From Cycas panzhihuaensis (lineage: Eukaryota; Cycadophyta), in contig CM041465.1 in the NCBI GenBank assembly GCA_023213395.1, positions 123,821,741-123,885,740 of the forward strand: DNA of 64,000 nt. Direction: 5' to 3'. The position numbers were made by a program, and so were the translations under genes. Of this stretch, positions 12,757-24,390 are shown piece after piece (positions within the stretch are counted from its first letter, which is position 1; the number at the start of each line of letters is the position of its first letter). Under the pieces are notes generated by a model that worked only from the letters and a program-made list of their open reading frames with translations, was not told the DNA's origin and searched no databases.

Positions 12757-13599
12757 ATGGTCTGAACATTCATCTTTGCCATCTGCTTACTATTTTATCA
12801 CTTTTATGCATATGTATTCTCTATTTATTCATGTTTTAATTATATATCTATTCTAATCAATCATGTGCATGTCTTCTCTATGTTCCTCTTACTACATTCC
12901 TCTTCATTATGGTGAATCTTACTTAAAATTTATATTAATTTGTGTGTTGCTCTTTGTTCTTTATGTTCATTAATAATAAAACCTTAAAGCCAAAACTATA
13001 TAAAAGGGTCCTTTATTTTATTTTATTTTAACCTACTTAATATGATAATCCCTTATAGCTATTAAGTTATTAATCTTAGCAAATAAACTCATAGGTTATT
13101 AATTGATGCATATTTATTTAATTATTTATTTTTATTTTTATTAATTGATTTTCCTTAATAATCATTTTTACTAGTTAGGCCATCATTCTCTCCCACAATC
13201 ATTATAATAATCTCATAAGTATACCACTCTTTACTCATAATCTATATTTATTGACACCTAAACTTAGAATATTTTAAACATTTTGTTTTCATATAAAATT
13301 TTAGTTTCCATTCTTAGTCTACTTGTTGTGTAAAATGAGGGTTAGAAATCACTTGAGAGAACCTACTAACACTTAGTAAAGATAATTGTGACTTGCTCTA
13401 AGACTATTAGGTTGTTCGATCTAGGCACTTATATCTCACAATTCATATGGTAACTATGGATATAGGAAATGTATATAAAACTATAGAATTTAATGGCTAT
13501 ATAAGGGAGGTTGTCTCTAAAATTATGATACATATTGTTGTAAATAATAAACTACATAAAATAATGCAAATGATATTGATGCAATTACAATTGATGTTA
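12757..13599 (+). other. GYP-X internal stretch without recognised domain
   Basis: A/T-rich, stops in all frames. The last 150 bases may be the linker that precedes the integrase zinc finger. I see no gag, protease or RT motif. Confidence 0.5.
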
Positions 13600-14928
13600 G
13601 GTATCTTATGTCAATTAATGTAAGATGTCATATATTTAAGCTTAAGATAAAAATCATAGAAGAGTGTCACTTGGTACCAATGGAAGGTGATACTAGATTT
13701 TAAAGACATATCTCACTAATAAATAATCATGAATTTAGAATTACACTAAGAAAGACATCTAAAGATACATAGCATAATGTTCACTCTATGAAGCAAACAA
13801 ATATATGAATGTAGATTTACTAGGCCTATTACAACCACTAATTAGTTCATAATAAAAATATAAAGTGTTAGCATCGACTTTATAATAGGGATGCCCAATG
13901 ACAATGTAAATATGCAATTTTTGTAGTAGTTGATAGATCAACAAAATTTACCTATTTTGTTACCATATAATCTAATTATTAGGCTTTACAAATTATGAAA
14001 GTATTCATGAAAGAGATATATAGGCTACATGTATTACTACACATAATTATTTATGATCACAACCTTAAATTCATGAGCTACTTATAGCAATAACTATTTA
14101 AGAGAATAAGCACCATAATAACCATTAGTACTAATTATTATCTATAAACAAATTGACAGACTAAAGTACTCAATAAATTCTTAGAAGTATATTTAAGGAA
14201 CCATGGCTTTGGCGAATAATGCACATAGGTCAAATAATTACATCTTTCAAAAGCTTGGTATAATTTCACATACCACTCAGCCATCTAAATGTTCCCATCC
14301 AGGACCTTCTATATTTCTAGCCAAACATCACTTAAATAATAGATATTAAAGGATAGTCATATATATGTAGTCAAAGATTATTTATAATAAACTTAAGATA
14401 CTCTATAAGGAACACTTTATGGTTGTTAAAAATAAAATGAAATAACAAGTAAATCAGTATCATATAGAAAAGGAATTTACTGTAGATGATTGGGTCTATA
14501 TATCTCCATAATATTACAAGTAAACTTTTCTTCAAAGTACTCAATAGAAAATCTCAGCCCAAGGTTCTACATACCATAACATGTATAAAAATGGATTAGT
14601 AAGGTAGTGTATGCATTAGAACCTCCAACTTTAGCTAGGATATATAATGTATTATATATTTCATACTTAAAGAAAAGGTTGGGAAACATAGTCTAGTATA
14701 ACTTGAAATCCAAATATTAGAAGAAGAAGGGAAGTTAATCATCACTTCATAATCCATCATCAACATTAAAGAAAATATATTATAAATAAGGGCCATAAAG
14801 GAATAGTTGGTAAAGTAGTGTCAACTATCTATTGAAGATGCTACTTGGGAATCCAATGACATATTACAAAGATATTTAACATTACAAAATGATTACTTAC
14901 AAAATGATTACTTTAAGAATGAAACATC
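13600..14928 (+). pseudogene. GYP-X integrase and chromodomain-like tail
   Basis: From about 13645 the frame reads EECHLVPMEGDTRF (His zinc-finger half), then a KDI-RYIA-CSLYEANKYM segment where the second Cys pair belongs, then DFIMGMPND with the first catalytic Asp at about 13885. The tail reads EFTVDDWVYISP, ISYLKKRVGN and EDATWES, typical of gypsy integrases that end in a chromodomain. Many stops and frameshifts, mostly TAA/TAG at Gln positions. Joins a cDNA end to chromosomal DNA in intact relatives; inactive here. Confidence 0.8.
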
Positions 14929-14944
14929 TTAAAGAGGGAAGAAT

Positions 14945-15136
14945 TATAACAAATTTTAGTTTAAGGATAATGTTTGCTCCATTGACCAATGTTAATGAGC
15001 ATTTATAAAAAGGAAAGATATAATCAAAATGATTTTTTTTATTTTTTAAAAATCTAATTCCTCAAGAATTCTATCACCGCATCTTTAATGCTTGGGATTG
15101 CCCTATTTTTGGTTCTTTTAAGTAAGGCCTACCCCA
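14945..15136 (+). repeat. GYP-X 3' LTR
   Basis: 192 bp, degenerate partner of 12531-12742. The purine tract at about 14931-14944 lies directly before it. The initial TG has become TA. Confidence 0.7.
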
Positions 15137-15141
15137 ATTAA

Positions 15142-15825
15142 TAGTCATACTTTTCTATCCATTCTTGGGTTTAATTCATACCTAGATTAAGCCTTTCCTC
15201 TATTTGAATGATAGTCTCCATTATTCCTCTATGGATTATCAGAAAATATTTTATTATCAATAATCCATGCATGGATGTATACTTCATTTTTTAAAATTGA
15301 TTAATTAACTCCTTTTTATCATAACATTATACATTGTTAGGTAGTTTTAACTAATTACTTAGTCTCATCCTCTCTCTCACATGTGTTTCTTATACTTACA
15401 GTAATTACTATCTTGTCATCAGATATGTTAGAGTGGCTTCTTCTACTAACCAATGTCTCTTCTACTACTAATATGGAGTCTATATAAAAATATGACCCTA
15501 TATAGGGATATATAAGTAACTAGTTGTTATGCCCATTGGCTACTAATAAAGGTTTTATTCAGGAACATAGATTTTTAAGTAATATTAGTCTACCTTTGAA
15601 CTTAATTTTAATTAATTAAGAATGACTCTTAATGGCTACATATAAGCTAATGCATCCATATATACAAGTGGGATTGGTGACAGTCTAAAATCAACTCATA
15701 ATTACCTTAACACATGTCACATGTCCATTAAGGACTTTAATGTAACGTTTGATAAGTTTCACCTAATTAGAGATGACTTTATAAATCACTAGCCTATAAT
15801 TAACCTATGTAGACATTAATTCCAA
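15142..15825. other. Unassigned; may contain the COP-2 3' LTR
   Basis: Lies between GYP-X and the purine tract of COP-2 (TTAAGGAAAAG on the minus strand at about 15838-15828). The 3' LTR of COP-2 should be here, but no second copy is visible to delimit it. No protein motif seen. Confidence 0.4.
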
Positions 15826-15837
15826 TACTTTTCCTTA

Positions 15838-17250
15838 ATGTTTACATCATTGGCTTTAACACTAGTTCATGATCTACAATTGTCAAATTTGTCTGTAGCT
15901 AATGGTTTAGTAAAGATATATACCTATTACTCTTTAGTCAATTTGTATACAAGTTATAGACATCTTGATGTTTTTGGTGGGAGTATAGAACACCAAATTC
16001 TTAGCAATATTCAAAGTACTTTGATTGTCATGGTATAGAGTAGTTTTCTTATCCTAATAGAGTATTAAATCATTAAGGATCTATCTCAACTAGATGGACT
16101 CATAAGTTGTTACAACTATCTCAAATATTTTTTGTTACTTTAAGTGATAACAATATAACCTAAACTAAAGCAATATACTAAAGTGAACCTTATGCTATTA
16201 ACACATCTAACTCAACTAAAAATTGAATATCCCTCTAGTAAAAAACTATTATTCTAGCTAAACTCTAATCCAAAATATAATGTCCTCTACAAAAAATTTC
16301 AAGATCTTTTTTATAACTTTCTAGTGGCTCTACTTTGACTCTACCTTGAACCTTAATACTATACCAATTGCAAAGGATATATTAGGCCTAATTATAGTCA
16401 AATACATCAATTTTCTAATTAGTTGTTTGTATATTATATCATCTATATGGTCTTTATCATCCATATATATCAACTTCAAACCTATCTCTATGGGGGCTGG
16501 GGCTAGTTATAATCCTCGATTTTAAAATTTCTCATAATTTCCCATATATACTTAGCTTATGAAATGATTTTTTTGCTAGCCTTCTCCTATACTACTACTC
16601 TCAAAATGTAGTGTAGTAATCTAAGCTTTATCATCTTAAATGCCTTCTTGAGATCATTTTCTAGGTCTTTAAACTTTAAGATATTATTATTTGTGATTAT
16701 AAGATCATCTATATATTGGACTATAAATATGACTAAATCACATTCAACTTTGATATATAGGTTTAGATGAGCTAACAACCTCTTAAATCTATTATTTAGG
16801 AAGCACTAATTGATCTTAGAATACTAGGATCTTAAAGCTTACTTTAACCTATACAAAGCATTCTTTAAATGAAATATTAAATGATATTTTCCCTTCTCAA
16901 CATATATAGGTGGTTTCTCCATATAGACATCCTCCTTAAGATAATTATTTAAGAAGGTACTTTTGATGTCAAGTTGGTATAAATGTTATTTGAACTAAGA
17001 AACTATTACTAGTATCAGCTTAATCATCACCATCTTAGCTACTAAAGTAAGTATCTCCTTGTAACTAATCCCTTCTATCTACTTAAATCCTTTAGCTACT
17101 AATCTTAGTTTATGCTTATGAATTGATCCATTAGATCTAAATTTGGTCTTACAAGCTTATTTACAACTAATCACTTATTTGCTTACTGGCAAATCAACCA
17201 AGCCCCAAGATTTATTCTACTTAATAGCTTAAATTTTAGCATCCATTACT
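15838..17250 (-). pseudogene. COP-2 reverse transcriptase and RNase H
   Basis: Minus strand. RT reads LYIKVECDLVIFIVQYIDDL with YIDD at 16715-16704, then LKKAFKMIKLRLLHYIL (family: F-x-M-x-D-L-G-x-L-x-Y-F-L-G). RNase H fragments run to about 15840. Upstream, about 16940-16980, is the DVKSTFLN region. Both catalytic Asp codons remain but flanking stops make it inactive. Confidence 0.85.
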
Positions 17251-18450
17251 ATACTTTACTTTTACTCTTAGTAAGCATCCTTAAAACTCAAAGGCTCTTC
17301 AAGATTTAACGTATTTTCCATCAAAGAAAAATTGACCATATGAAGTCTCATCCTTAATTTATGCTTCCCTTCTATATTAGGCATTAAGCTTCAATAATGG
17401 TTTTTAAATACTATTTGGGAAGTTTCTTAGTAAGTGGAGTAATCTTAAGTTACTTTTAAAGATTTGACTTTTAAGCATCTTCATACTCCTCCTCCTCACC
17501 TTCTTCTTCTTTGTTTTCTACTTGCTTTGGCTTAGCTTTAGTCTTAACAAACTACTATCTTAAAGAACTATATTTTGGTTGCTCCTTTATTACTTTTCTT
17601 AACTTTCCATATTTTTAAAGTATCTAGGTTTTGATCCCAAGTTGAGTATGGCTTTCTAGCTACCAATGTATGTACCTAATATGCTTTACTTTCTTCATTG
17701 CATCTTACAAGGATACACTTAAAACTTTTATCATTAAACTTCTATCATTTCTCCTTTAGAACATGCATATACATTATGCTTTTAAAAATTCTCAAATGGC
17801 TTACTCTAGGTTTTTGTCCTAACCATACTTCTTCTAGTATCATGTTTTAGAAAGGTTTTGTAATACTCCTGTTAGTCATATGAGTTATTATGTAAATAAC
17901 TTTTGTCTAAAAGATTTCTAAGAGATTCTTTACTTTTATCATTGACTTGACTTTTTTACTAATATCATATTCATTCTTTTAGCTACATTATTATGCTATG
18001 GTGTGTATATTGTCGTTAACTACTTCTTGATTCTATGATCCTTACAAAATTAGATAAATATATTAGAGGTGAATTCTCTTCCTTTATTTATCTTGAGTAT
18101 CTTCACCCTTTAACCATTTTTAATTTTCACTTTTGTCTTAAGATCCTTAAAAATATCAAATGTCTGAGACTTCTCATTTATGATATACACCCAAATTTTT
18201 CTTGAAAAATCATTATGAAGGTCAAGAAATATCTTGAACCTTTGAGTGAAGTAGTTAGCATTAGACCATAGATTCATAATTAAACTAGGCTCAACTTTTT
18301 ACTCACTCTTTAAGCTTTGCCTTTTGGACAATTTTTTCTATACTCTTATTGCTCTCTATTATTGTACCCTCCTAAGTATTCACTATAAAAGGATCTAGCT
18401 TGCATGCTTACTAAACAAACATAGATAATTAAGAGACAACTACAAAATGT
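17251..18450 (-). pseudogene. COP-2 integrase and linker
   Basis: Minus strand. An acidic integrase-RT linker (about 17460-17520, plus-strand CTCCTCCTCACCTTCTTCTT) is followed upstream by integrase. The segment at about 17989-17966 reads NNVAKRMN, where the family has G-V-A-E-R, so the catalytic Glu is Lys (one G-to-A change). The family FIDDFSRK segment reads FIMIFQEK near 18200. Non-functional. Confidence 0.75.
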
Positions 18451-19640
18451 CCAACTCTACAACATACTTATTGGATTATAAGGGACATTGTTAGAATATA
18501 AAAGGAAAGATAAGAAGGGAAGGTAAGGATGTAAATAGAAGGAAAAACAAATAGAAATAGAACTTTGAATGAAAGGAGAAGGCTAAGAAGAATATGATAG
18601 ATAATATATATTATAAGTCTTTCAAAATTATAATTCAATGAACATTATCTAAGCTTGGTTAATTCAAACAAATTACTTTTACATTTGTTGTAAACTAAAG
18701 ATACTAGTACAACTTAGTAATTTTATGGCTTACAATATCAATGTCGTAACCATTATAAAATTTGAACATAGAATGAATTAAATAAACAAAAAATTATCAA
18801 GTATTAATAGCCTCAATAATAAATAATAACTTATTTAGAGAGCCTTAGCATAAGTGTCTAATATTATTAAGAAAAAGTAAGTCTTATAACTAAAATTTCA
18901 TTAAGGCCAGTGGAGTACTCTAAATGAGAATTTGATAAAATCCCATGATGCTTCAAACATACACTAATCTACTAACCATAACGAATTATAGAAGAGGAAA
19001 GAATGTAGAAATAAAGATGGCATTGGCTTCAACTTGACAACCATCTTAAGCTTGTAAGAAGAAAAAGAAAGATGAAAAATGGGAAAAATAATGGAAACTC
19101 TAAATAAAATCATTAATAGCCCTATAATAATAATGTCCCTCCTTCTCCTCCCTTATGCTACCTCTTTAATGTCATCTTCTATAATTGCTACCCTCATAAA
19201 AAATCTACTACAATAAGCTCTACTTCTATTGTAATTGTCCTACCACCTCTAAGAAATCCTATGATGTTGTTACAATAGCTCTTAGTAAGCCCTGTTGATC
19301 TAGTATCATACTCTCTACAATAATTATAAATTGATGTTGAAAGGTAGTTAATGCATCCTATTGCAGTATTGGAGAGATAGGTTGTTTCTTGTCTTGTTAG
19401 AGGACTTTACTATAAAGTAAGGCCTATGTGAATATCATTTTTATGTCTGTATCTTTTTGGTGATATTTATTTATGTTGAGAAGAAAAAATAATCTGTTCT
19501 CATCAATAATATTCTCTAGTAGAAATAATCCCATTTTTTTCATCTTGTTCTCACTTACCTCTTGTAAAATATTCAAACATTCAATGAAAATCCAAAAATA
19601 GAAGGATTAACTTATCGTTAACAATTAGAATGAATTCTAA
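18451..19640. other. No gene recognised
   Basis: A/T-rich, with stops in all frames. I found no retroelement motif, RNA gene or paired repeat. It may hold undetectable gag remnants of COP-2 or other old insertions. Confidence 0.5.
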
Positions 19641-19889
19641 ATTATGATAAAAATCTCAAATCATAATCATCTCTTATTACATTTTCATAATGCATAACAT
19701 GTGTATAAATACAACTCTAAAATGGAATATTGATACTAACTAATCAACACGTGAGGTGAGAGTTGTAACCACCAATGACTCATAAACTCACATAAACATT
19801 AAAATGCTAAAATCTAATATAATACAAAGACTAAAAGGGAGGTTCATAACACAAGGTTATGAGCTATAAATAAACATTAAATATCAACA
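19641..19889 (-). repeat. COP-3 3' LTR (outer limit uncertain)
   Basis: On the minus strand the purine tract AAGAAGAAG (about 19902-19891) is followed by TGTTGATATTTAATG, a typical LTR start at 19889. The partner LTR is missing, so the far boundary is a guess. Confidence 0.45.
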
Positions 19890-20777
19890 CTTCTTCTTAA
19901 CATTTATTTTATTTATCTTGATACCTAAATCATCTTTAAAAGCCTAGAATATATTATGTGCCAATGGTTTAGTAAAGATGTTTACTAGTTGTTATTCTAT
20001 TGGCCTATATACCATCTTAATTATACCTATTTGAATTAGTTCTAAAATAAAATGATAGTTTATCTTAATATGTTTAGTACGAGCATGGAACACATGATTC
20101 TTCACAATCTTCAATGTACTAATTATTATAGAGTTGATTCTAATTGTGGGAGTCCCATGTCCTCTAAAATCTATTATAACTAATGGTTTTAGTAGAGGCT
20201 ATAAGTAACCTTGTAGTCTACTATAGTTGAGGATAAAGTAACATTTGATTGATTTTTATTGCTTTATATGATGGTAGTTAAATCTAAACTAAAATAATAT
20301 TTAAAAGTTGACCTTCTATTATCTATACATTTAGCACAATCAAAATCTGTAAATCTAATTAACTTAAAATTATCATTATGCTTGAATTTAATTACATATT
20401 AAATTATACCTTTTAAGTATTTAAAGATTCTTTTTGTAGCTTTTAATGACTCTTTTTTTTCATTACCATAAACTTGGATACCATTCTAATTATAAATTAA
20501 ATACTAGGTCTAGTAATAATCAGGTATATTAGACTTCCTACTAGTTGTCTATATAATACTGGATTAACATTTACTCTACCATCTTTCATTGTTAATCTAG
20601 AACCTATCTCTATAGGGATAGGTATAAGTCTATAATAATCTATTCTACAATTCTTAAAAAATTTTCAAGTATATTTCACTTGCAAGATGAAGATATATTT
20701 AGGCCTTTACCATACTTCCACTCCAAGGAAGTAATGTAAAATTCTTAGATCCATCATCTTGAAGAAATGATTAAGAT
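19890..20777 (-). pseudogene. COP-3 RNase H and distal RT
   Basis: Minus strand. NIFTKPLAHNIF near 19970 is the copia RNase H end. Upstream lie a KHIK-like segment, RNase H and the RT thumb (MMDLRILHYFLGVEVW near 20760-20710). It joins the RT at 21110 once the TRIM insertion is taken into account. Confidence 0.8.
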
Positions 20778-20782
20778 CTACC
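20778..20782. other. Target-site duplication CTACC, left copy (TRIM)
   Basis: CTACC directly before the TRIM; the same five bases follow it at 21105-21109. Confidence 0.88.
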
Positions 20783-20867
20783 TGTTATGGGATATCATTA
20801 CACCAAAAGCCCCAGGGTGATTGGGAAGAGGACTTCCTCGTGATAATTAGCATGATGCGCTCCAACA
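20783..20867 (-). repeat. TRIM 3' terminal repeat
   Basis: Shares ACACCAAAAGCCCC and GAAGAGGACTTCCTC with 21019-21104. On the minus strand it begins TGTTGGAG, right after the purine tract (plus-strand CTCCCCCATC, 20868-20877). Confidence 0.88.
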
Positions 20868-21018
20868 CTCCCCCATCACGAGGAGTTAACTGTACCTACA
20901 CGGCATGCATGACCACCATGGAATTCTTTAGTAGTAAATCCAATGCCTTCATATATATTTGGGTGCTCTACCATGGTACACAAGATTGGTTTTGAACCCT
21001 AGTCACTTTGATACCATT

Positions 21019-21104
21019 TTTCATAGGCCACTGTTACACCAAAAGCCCCAAAGTGATTTGGGAAGAGGACTTCCTCATGATAGTTAGCATCATGCACTCC
21101 AACT
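21019..21104 (-). repeat. TRIM 5' terminal repeat
   Basis: Partner of 20783-20867, with differences mainly in the outer 20 bases. A minus-strand open frame that starts inside the COP-3 RT reads through this repeat by chance. Confidence 0.85.
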
Positions 21105-21109
21105 CTACC

Positions 21110-21740
21110 TTCATGTTTGATATTATATTGATATCATTACTTATGATTAGTAGATCACTAATATATAACACCATTAATATAATTTTATTATTTTCTACTT
21201 TAATATATAGATTTGAGTCAACTAAAGATCTCTCAAGCTTATTCTTTAAAAAGTACAAATTAATATTTTTTATACTTAAGATATACAAGGTCTTCTTGAG
21301 TTAATATACCAAGTGTTGATGAGGTTTTTCAACAAAGCTAAGTAGTTTCTCCATGTATACTTCTTCATTTAAATCCTTATTTAAAAATGTACTTTTCATA
21401 TCCATCTTGTAAAGCTAACAATTAAATTGTATAACCATTACTATAATGAGGTGAATAGTATTCATCTTTATAATAGGAGTGAATGTTTCTTAGTAATCAT
21501 TCCCTTCTTGCTCCTTAAAGCCTTTTGTAAGAAGTCAAATTTTATATCTATTTACAGATCCATTGGATTTAATCTTAGTCTCATAGATTCATTTATAATC
21601 AATTATATGCTTTCTAGTAGGTAATTTAACTATGTTATGTACTCAACCCCCTTTAAATATATCTATTTTCTTCCTCTTTTCTCTTCAAAGTATTTTATTC
21701 TTCTTCTCCTTTTCCCTCTTCACTAGTCTTTTATTAAATT
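21110..21740 (-). pseudogene. COP-3 reverse transcriptase, N-terminal part
   Basis: Minus strand: MDMKSTFLNKDLNEEVYMEK (family Q-M-D-V-K-x-A-F-L-N), then LYIKVENNKIILMVLYISDL at about 21190. The catalytic motif reads YISD, so the first Asp of Y-x-D-D is lost. A Lys/Glu/Arg-rich linker lies upstream at about 21660-21740. No integrase, protease or gag of this copy was found; its 5' part is gone. Confidence 0.82.
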
Positions 21741-21962
21741 TATGCTATAGGTTGAGTCGAGAGGGATGAGTGGCCTTAGTAGGCTTATACATATGTGCAC
21801 TCCACTCTTATAAGAGATACTTTTGAGCATTAAGATAGTGTGCATTATGAGGTTGCCCCCTCGAAGTGGCCCAATAATATAAGGAGATCTTATCATTGTG
21901 TAATATTTCTTATGGAGATTTAGCCTTCTTAGGAGATTTAGCAATTATTGGAATGAAGTTCA
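21741..21962 (+). repeat. GYP-B 5' LTR (start uncertain)
   Basis: The LTR is inferred to end at TTCA (21959-21962), shortly before a primer site. No partner copy is visible, so the left edge is arbitrary. Confidence 0.35.
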
Positions 21963-21969
21963 TTAGAAG

Positions 21970-21983
21970 TGGTATTAGAGCAG
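21970..21983 (+). other. GYP-B primer binding site
   Basis: TGGTATTAGAGCAG matches the initiator-Met-type site TGGTATCAGAGC with one C-to-T change. Plus strand, as expected from the GYP-B gag and pol orientation. Confidence 0.7.
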
Positions 21984-22850
21984 TCAAACCTAAATCAAGT
22001 GGGAGAGATTTAGAAATAGTGGAAATTTTGATTTTTTCCCCCTTTTTGATGAAGATCCAAACCTTTCACCTTTATAAGTTTTGCATTTTCTATTAATTGT
22101 CTTTCCTACATTTTCTTTAAGGGTAGATACCCTTTATTACTATTAGTTCTATTTACTAACTACAAGTGGGTAGTTTGTGTTAAGTAAAGACCCTATAATA
22201 GGGGTCTAAAAATATCATGAAGGATCTATCCTTGTTAGTCAAGTATGTTTGGCTATAACCTAGAGTGTAAAGTAAGAGGGAGATTAATACAGCCCCAATA
22301 CTTAAACCTTAAAAAAAACTCATATACATAATTGTGTCTTTACATACCCTTAGGTATATAAGAGGACCCCTATAGGTAGTTTGATTCATTTTCTAGAATA
22401 GGCAAACTTTCAACTACTAAAGTCTTATAGTGTAGTGATTAACAGCTAGTACTATGAAGTTACTTATCCCAAACTCTTATAAAAGTGTTTATTGATAGGC
22501 CTATAAGAATAAAAACTCCTGATTTTTTCAATAAAAAACAAACCCCATTCAAACCATCAATTCCAAGTTCCCCTACTTCCTTCTCCTTCTTCAAACTGTA
22601 AGCTATAAATCTACCTATTTTTAAAAGTAAATTCCTTCTCCTTCTCTAAATCTTAAGTTATAAATATACCTATTCTAAAAAAGTTTGGGAAAAATCACTC
22701 CTTTGGCCATATCTCTCTCTCAGAGGCTTTAATTAACTTGAACATTTATAAGGTTTGAGTAAAACCCCATTCTAAATAATTTTGGTATTAATGGTAACAA
22801 ATGAGGGAGGCTAACCATTATAACAACAAATGAGGAAGGCTAACCTTCCT
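21984..22850 (+). other. GYP-B leader; contains block shared with GYP-C
   Basis: Non-coding. About 22190-22510 resembles 24755-25075 in GYP-C: both carry TATA(T/A)AGGAGGACCCC..., ACTAAAGTCTT-TAGTG-AGTG-TTA and GCAGGCCTATAAGA-like stretches in the same order. A tandem near-duplication (ACAAATGAGG[G/A]AGGCTAACC) lies at about 22797-22846, just before gag. Confidence 0.65.
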
Positions 22851-23470
22851 TCCAAAAGTAGAGGTTAAAAAATTTAATGATATTAATGTTCAAACTTGGG
22901 TTTTATAAATGGAATAATACTTTGCCCTTCACTAAGTCTGAAAAGATAAAAGGATATCAATAGTCTCTCTACACATAGAATTTGAGCCATACTAGTGGTA
23001 CTAGTGGGTGAAGAAGAAGGATACTAGACTAAATTATAATTGGGGTTATTTTATCAAGGGCATCAAGATACAATATGATAACATTTAGGATAATAAATAT
23101 TTTAATCAACTCATAAAGATAAATAGTACAATTTTAGAGTATACCACTGTATATTGACATTTCTCCACATGGGTTGAGAACTTAAGTGAGGAACAAATGC
23201 TCAAACTATACATTGGTGGTCTCCAAGATGAGATAAAACATGAACTTTGACTCTTGAATCCTACATAGATCACATAAGCCATAAGACTAGCTCAACATAT
23301 TGAAGCAAAAAATAAGGCATTCTGATCATCCATGTGACTATATGCAGATAGAAGAATACCATCATATGCCCTTGTTGTATCACAATCACCAATTATTCGA
23401 TGAATGACCACCTAATAAGTTGATGGGAAAAGCTCAAAAGGGTTATGTTTTAAATGCAACAAAAAATAGT
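22851..23470 (+). pseudogene. GYP-B gag
   Basis: Plus strand. NVQTWVL followed by YFALH (gypsy gag N-terminus), KDTRLNYNWG, then WVENLSEEQMLKLYIGGL and IRLAQHIEAKNKA, a classical retrotransposon gag domain. Frameshifts and stops interrupt it several times. A Cys-x-x-Cys remnant (CFKCNKK) lies near 23450. Forms the particle core in intact relatives. Confidence 0.85.
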
Positions 23471-24034
23471 ACGAGGGCTATTGATGATTTAAAAAATGAT
23501 TATTTACATTGAGGACATAAAGGATGAGGTACAAGAGGAAGAAAATATTTCAGAACAATCACATGAAAATATTCCAGAATCTTTAGAATCACCAATAGAT
23601 GATGATGAAGATATAATAACCATCTCAGTCTATGCTTTAGTGGGAATTGCAATTCCTCAAACCCTAAAAATCATTGGGTATATTAAAAAATAATGAACAA
23701 TTATCTTAATTGATTTAAGAAGCACCAACAATTTCATTAACAAGAAATTGGCTGAAGAGCTTAATTATTTCCTATATCTAGTAAAGAACTTCCAAGTCAT
23801 AATCGCTAATAAGAGAACACTATCTTATGGTAGAAAATGACATAATATTAGGCTCACCATGGGGGAGTATCATTTATCCACTTTAATATTTGTAATCCCT
23901 ATTGGAGGAGATGATGTAGTTTTAGGAGTTTAATGGTTGAAAACACTTGGTACCATTCAACTTAACCTATAAGAGTTGTTTATTCAATTTAACTTAAAAG
24001 GTGAAGAGTATCAAATTAATGGAATCATACCACT
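23471..24034 (+). pseudogene. GYP-B protease
   Basis: An open stretch at 23496-23693 gives an acidic linker (EVQEEENISEQSHEN) ending PQTLKIIGYIKK, then two stops, then IILIDLRSTNNFINKKLAEEL. The family active site is D-S-G-S/T; here it is D-L-R-S. GGDDVVLGV and GTIQLNLQELFIQF complete the fold. The frame is cut at 24034 by GYP-C. Confidence 0.85.
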
Positions 24035-24375
24035 TATAACATAACCCTACATTTCCTTAGCATTAGTAAGAGGGAGCCACCAACAAGGATAAGGTGTTTA
24101 TTAAGATGTGTGTATGGATTGCTAAGCCGTCCAATAAGATGTAAGGCCGCTAGGGCCACCAATAGAATCATAAGGATGAAGACCCTTACTTATGTATTTA
24201 AAGGGTTAAATCACTTGTAATGTCGTTGAGTATGGTATCTTAAAAGAGAAAGTACTTTGGTACTCATTTTGGTGATTCACTTTCTGTGATCTACTTACAC
24301 ACTTGCATTATTTTGGCTTCATTTTCTGCTAATTTTCACACCTACAAGTCTAGATTTCTAAGAAGGAATAGTCCA
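24035..24375 (+). repeat. GYP-C 5' LTR
   Basis: 341 bp, direct repeat of 30123-30464. It begins TATAACATAACCC (terminal TG changed to TA) and ends GTCCA. The A/T-rich TATTTAAAGGGTTAAATC at about 24197-24214 could hold a TATA element. Confidence 0.93.
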
Positions 24376-24377
24376 AG

Positions 24378-24390
24378 TGGTATCAGAATT
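24378..24390 (+). other. GYP-C primer binding site
   Basis: TGGTATCAGAATT two bases after the LTR end; initiator-Met-type. Confidence 0.9.

Larger units (their letters stand above)
12531..15136 (+). mobile_element. GYP-X: internally deleted Ty3/gypsy element
   Basis: LTRs of about 200 bp at 12531-12742 and 14945-15136, a primer-like TGGTATCAAATAATGG at 12745, and a purine tract AAAGAGGGAAGAAT before the 3' LTR. Flanking five-mers GTTAA (12526-12530) and ATTAA (15137-15141) differ by one base. Only 2.6 kb remains. The inside retains the integrase zinc finger, core and chromodomain-like tail but no recognisable gag, protease or RT, so it is a deletion derivative. Confidence 0.78.
15826..18450 (-). 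mobile_element. COP-2: Ty1/copia relic
   Basis: Minus-strand copia with RNase H, RT (intact YIDD) and integrase in the correct order. No gag, protease or paired LTR was recognised. The upstream limit near 18450 is where integrase-like sequence fades. Confidence 0.75.
20783..21104 (-). mobile_element. TRIM (miniature LTR retrotransposon), 322 bp
   Basis: Terminal direct repeats of about 85 bp (20783-20867 and 21019-21104) enclose about 150 bp of non-coding sequence. On the minus strand, two bases after the 5' repeat lies TGGTATCAAAGTGACTAGG, an initiator-Met-type primer site (21016-20998). The purine tract GATGGGGGAG abuts the TGTTGGAG start of the 3' repeat at 20867. Flanked by CTACC on both sides. 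No coding capacity, so it depends on proteins supplied by other elements. Sits inside COP-3 RT. Confidence 0.88.

Noticed and set aside
21008-21304. Plus-strand open frame of 98 codons spanning the TRIM terminal repeat
   Set aside because: It runs opposite to the COP-3 RT and partly through the TRIM; no motif.
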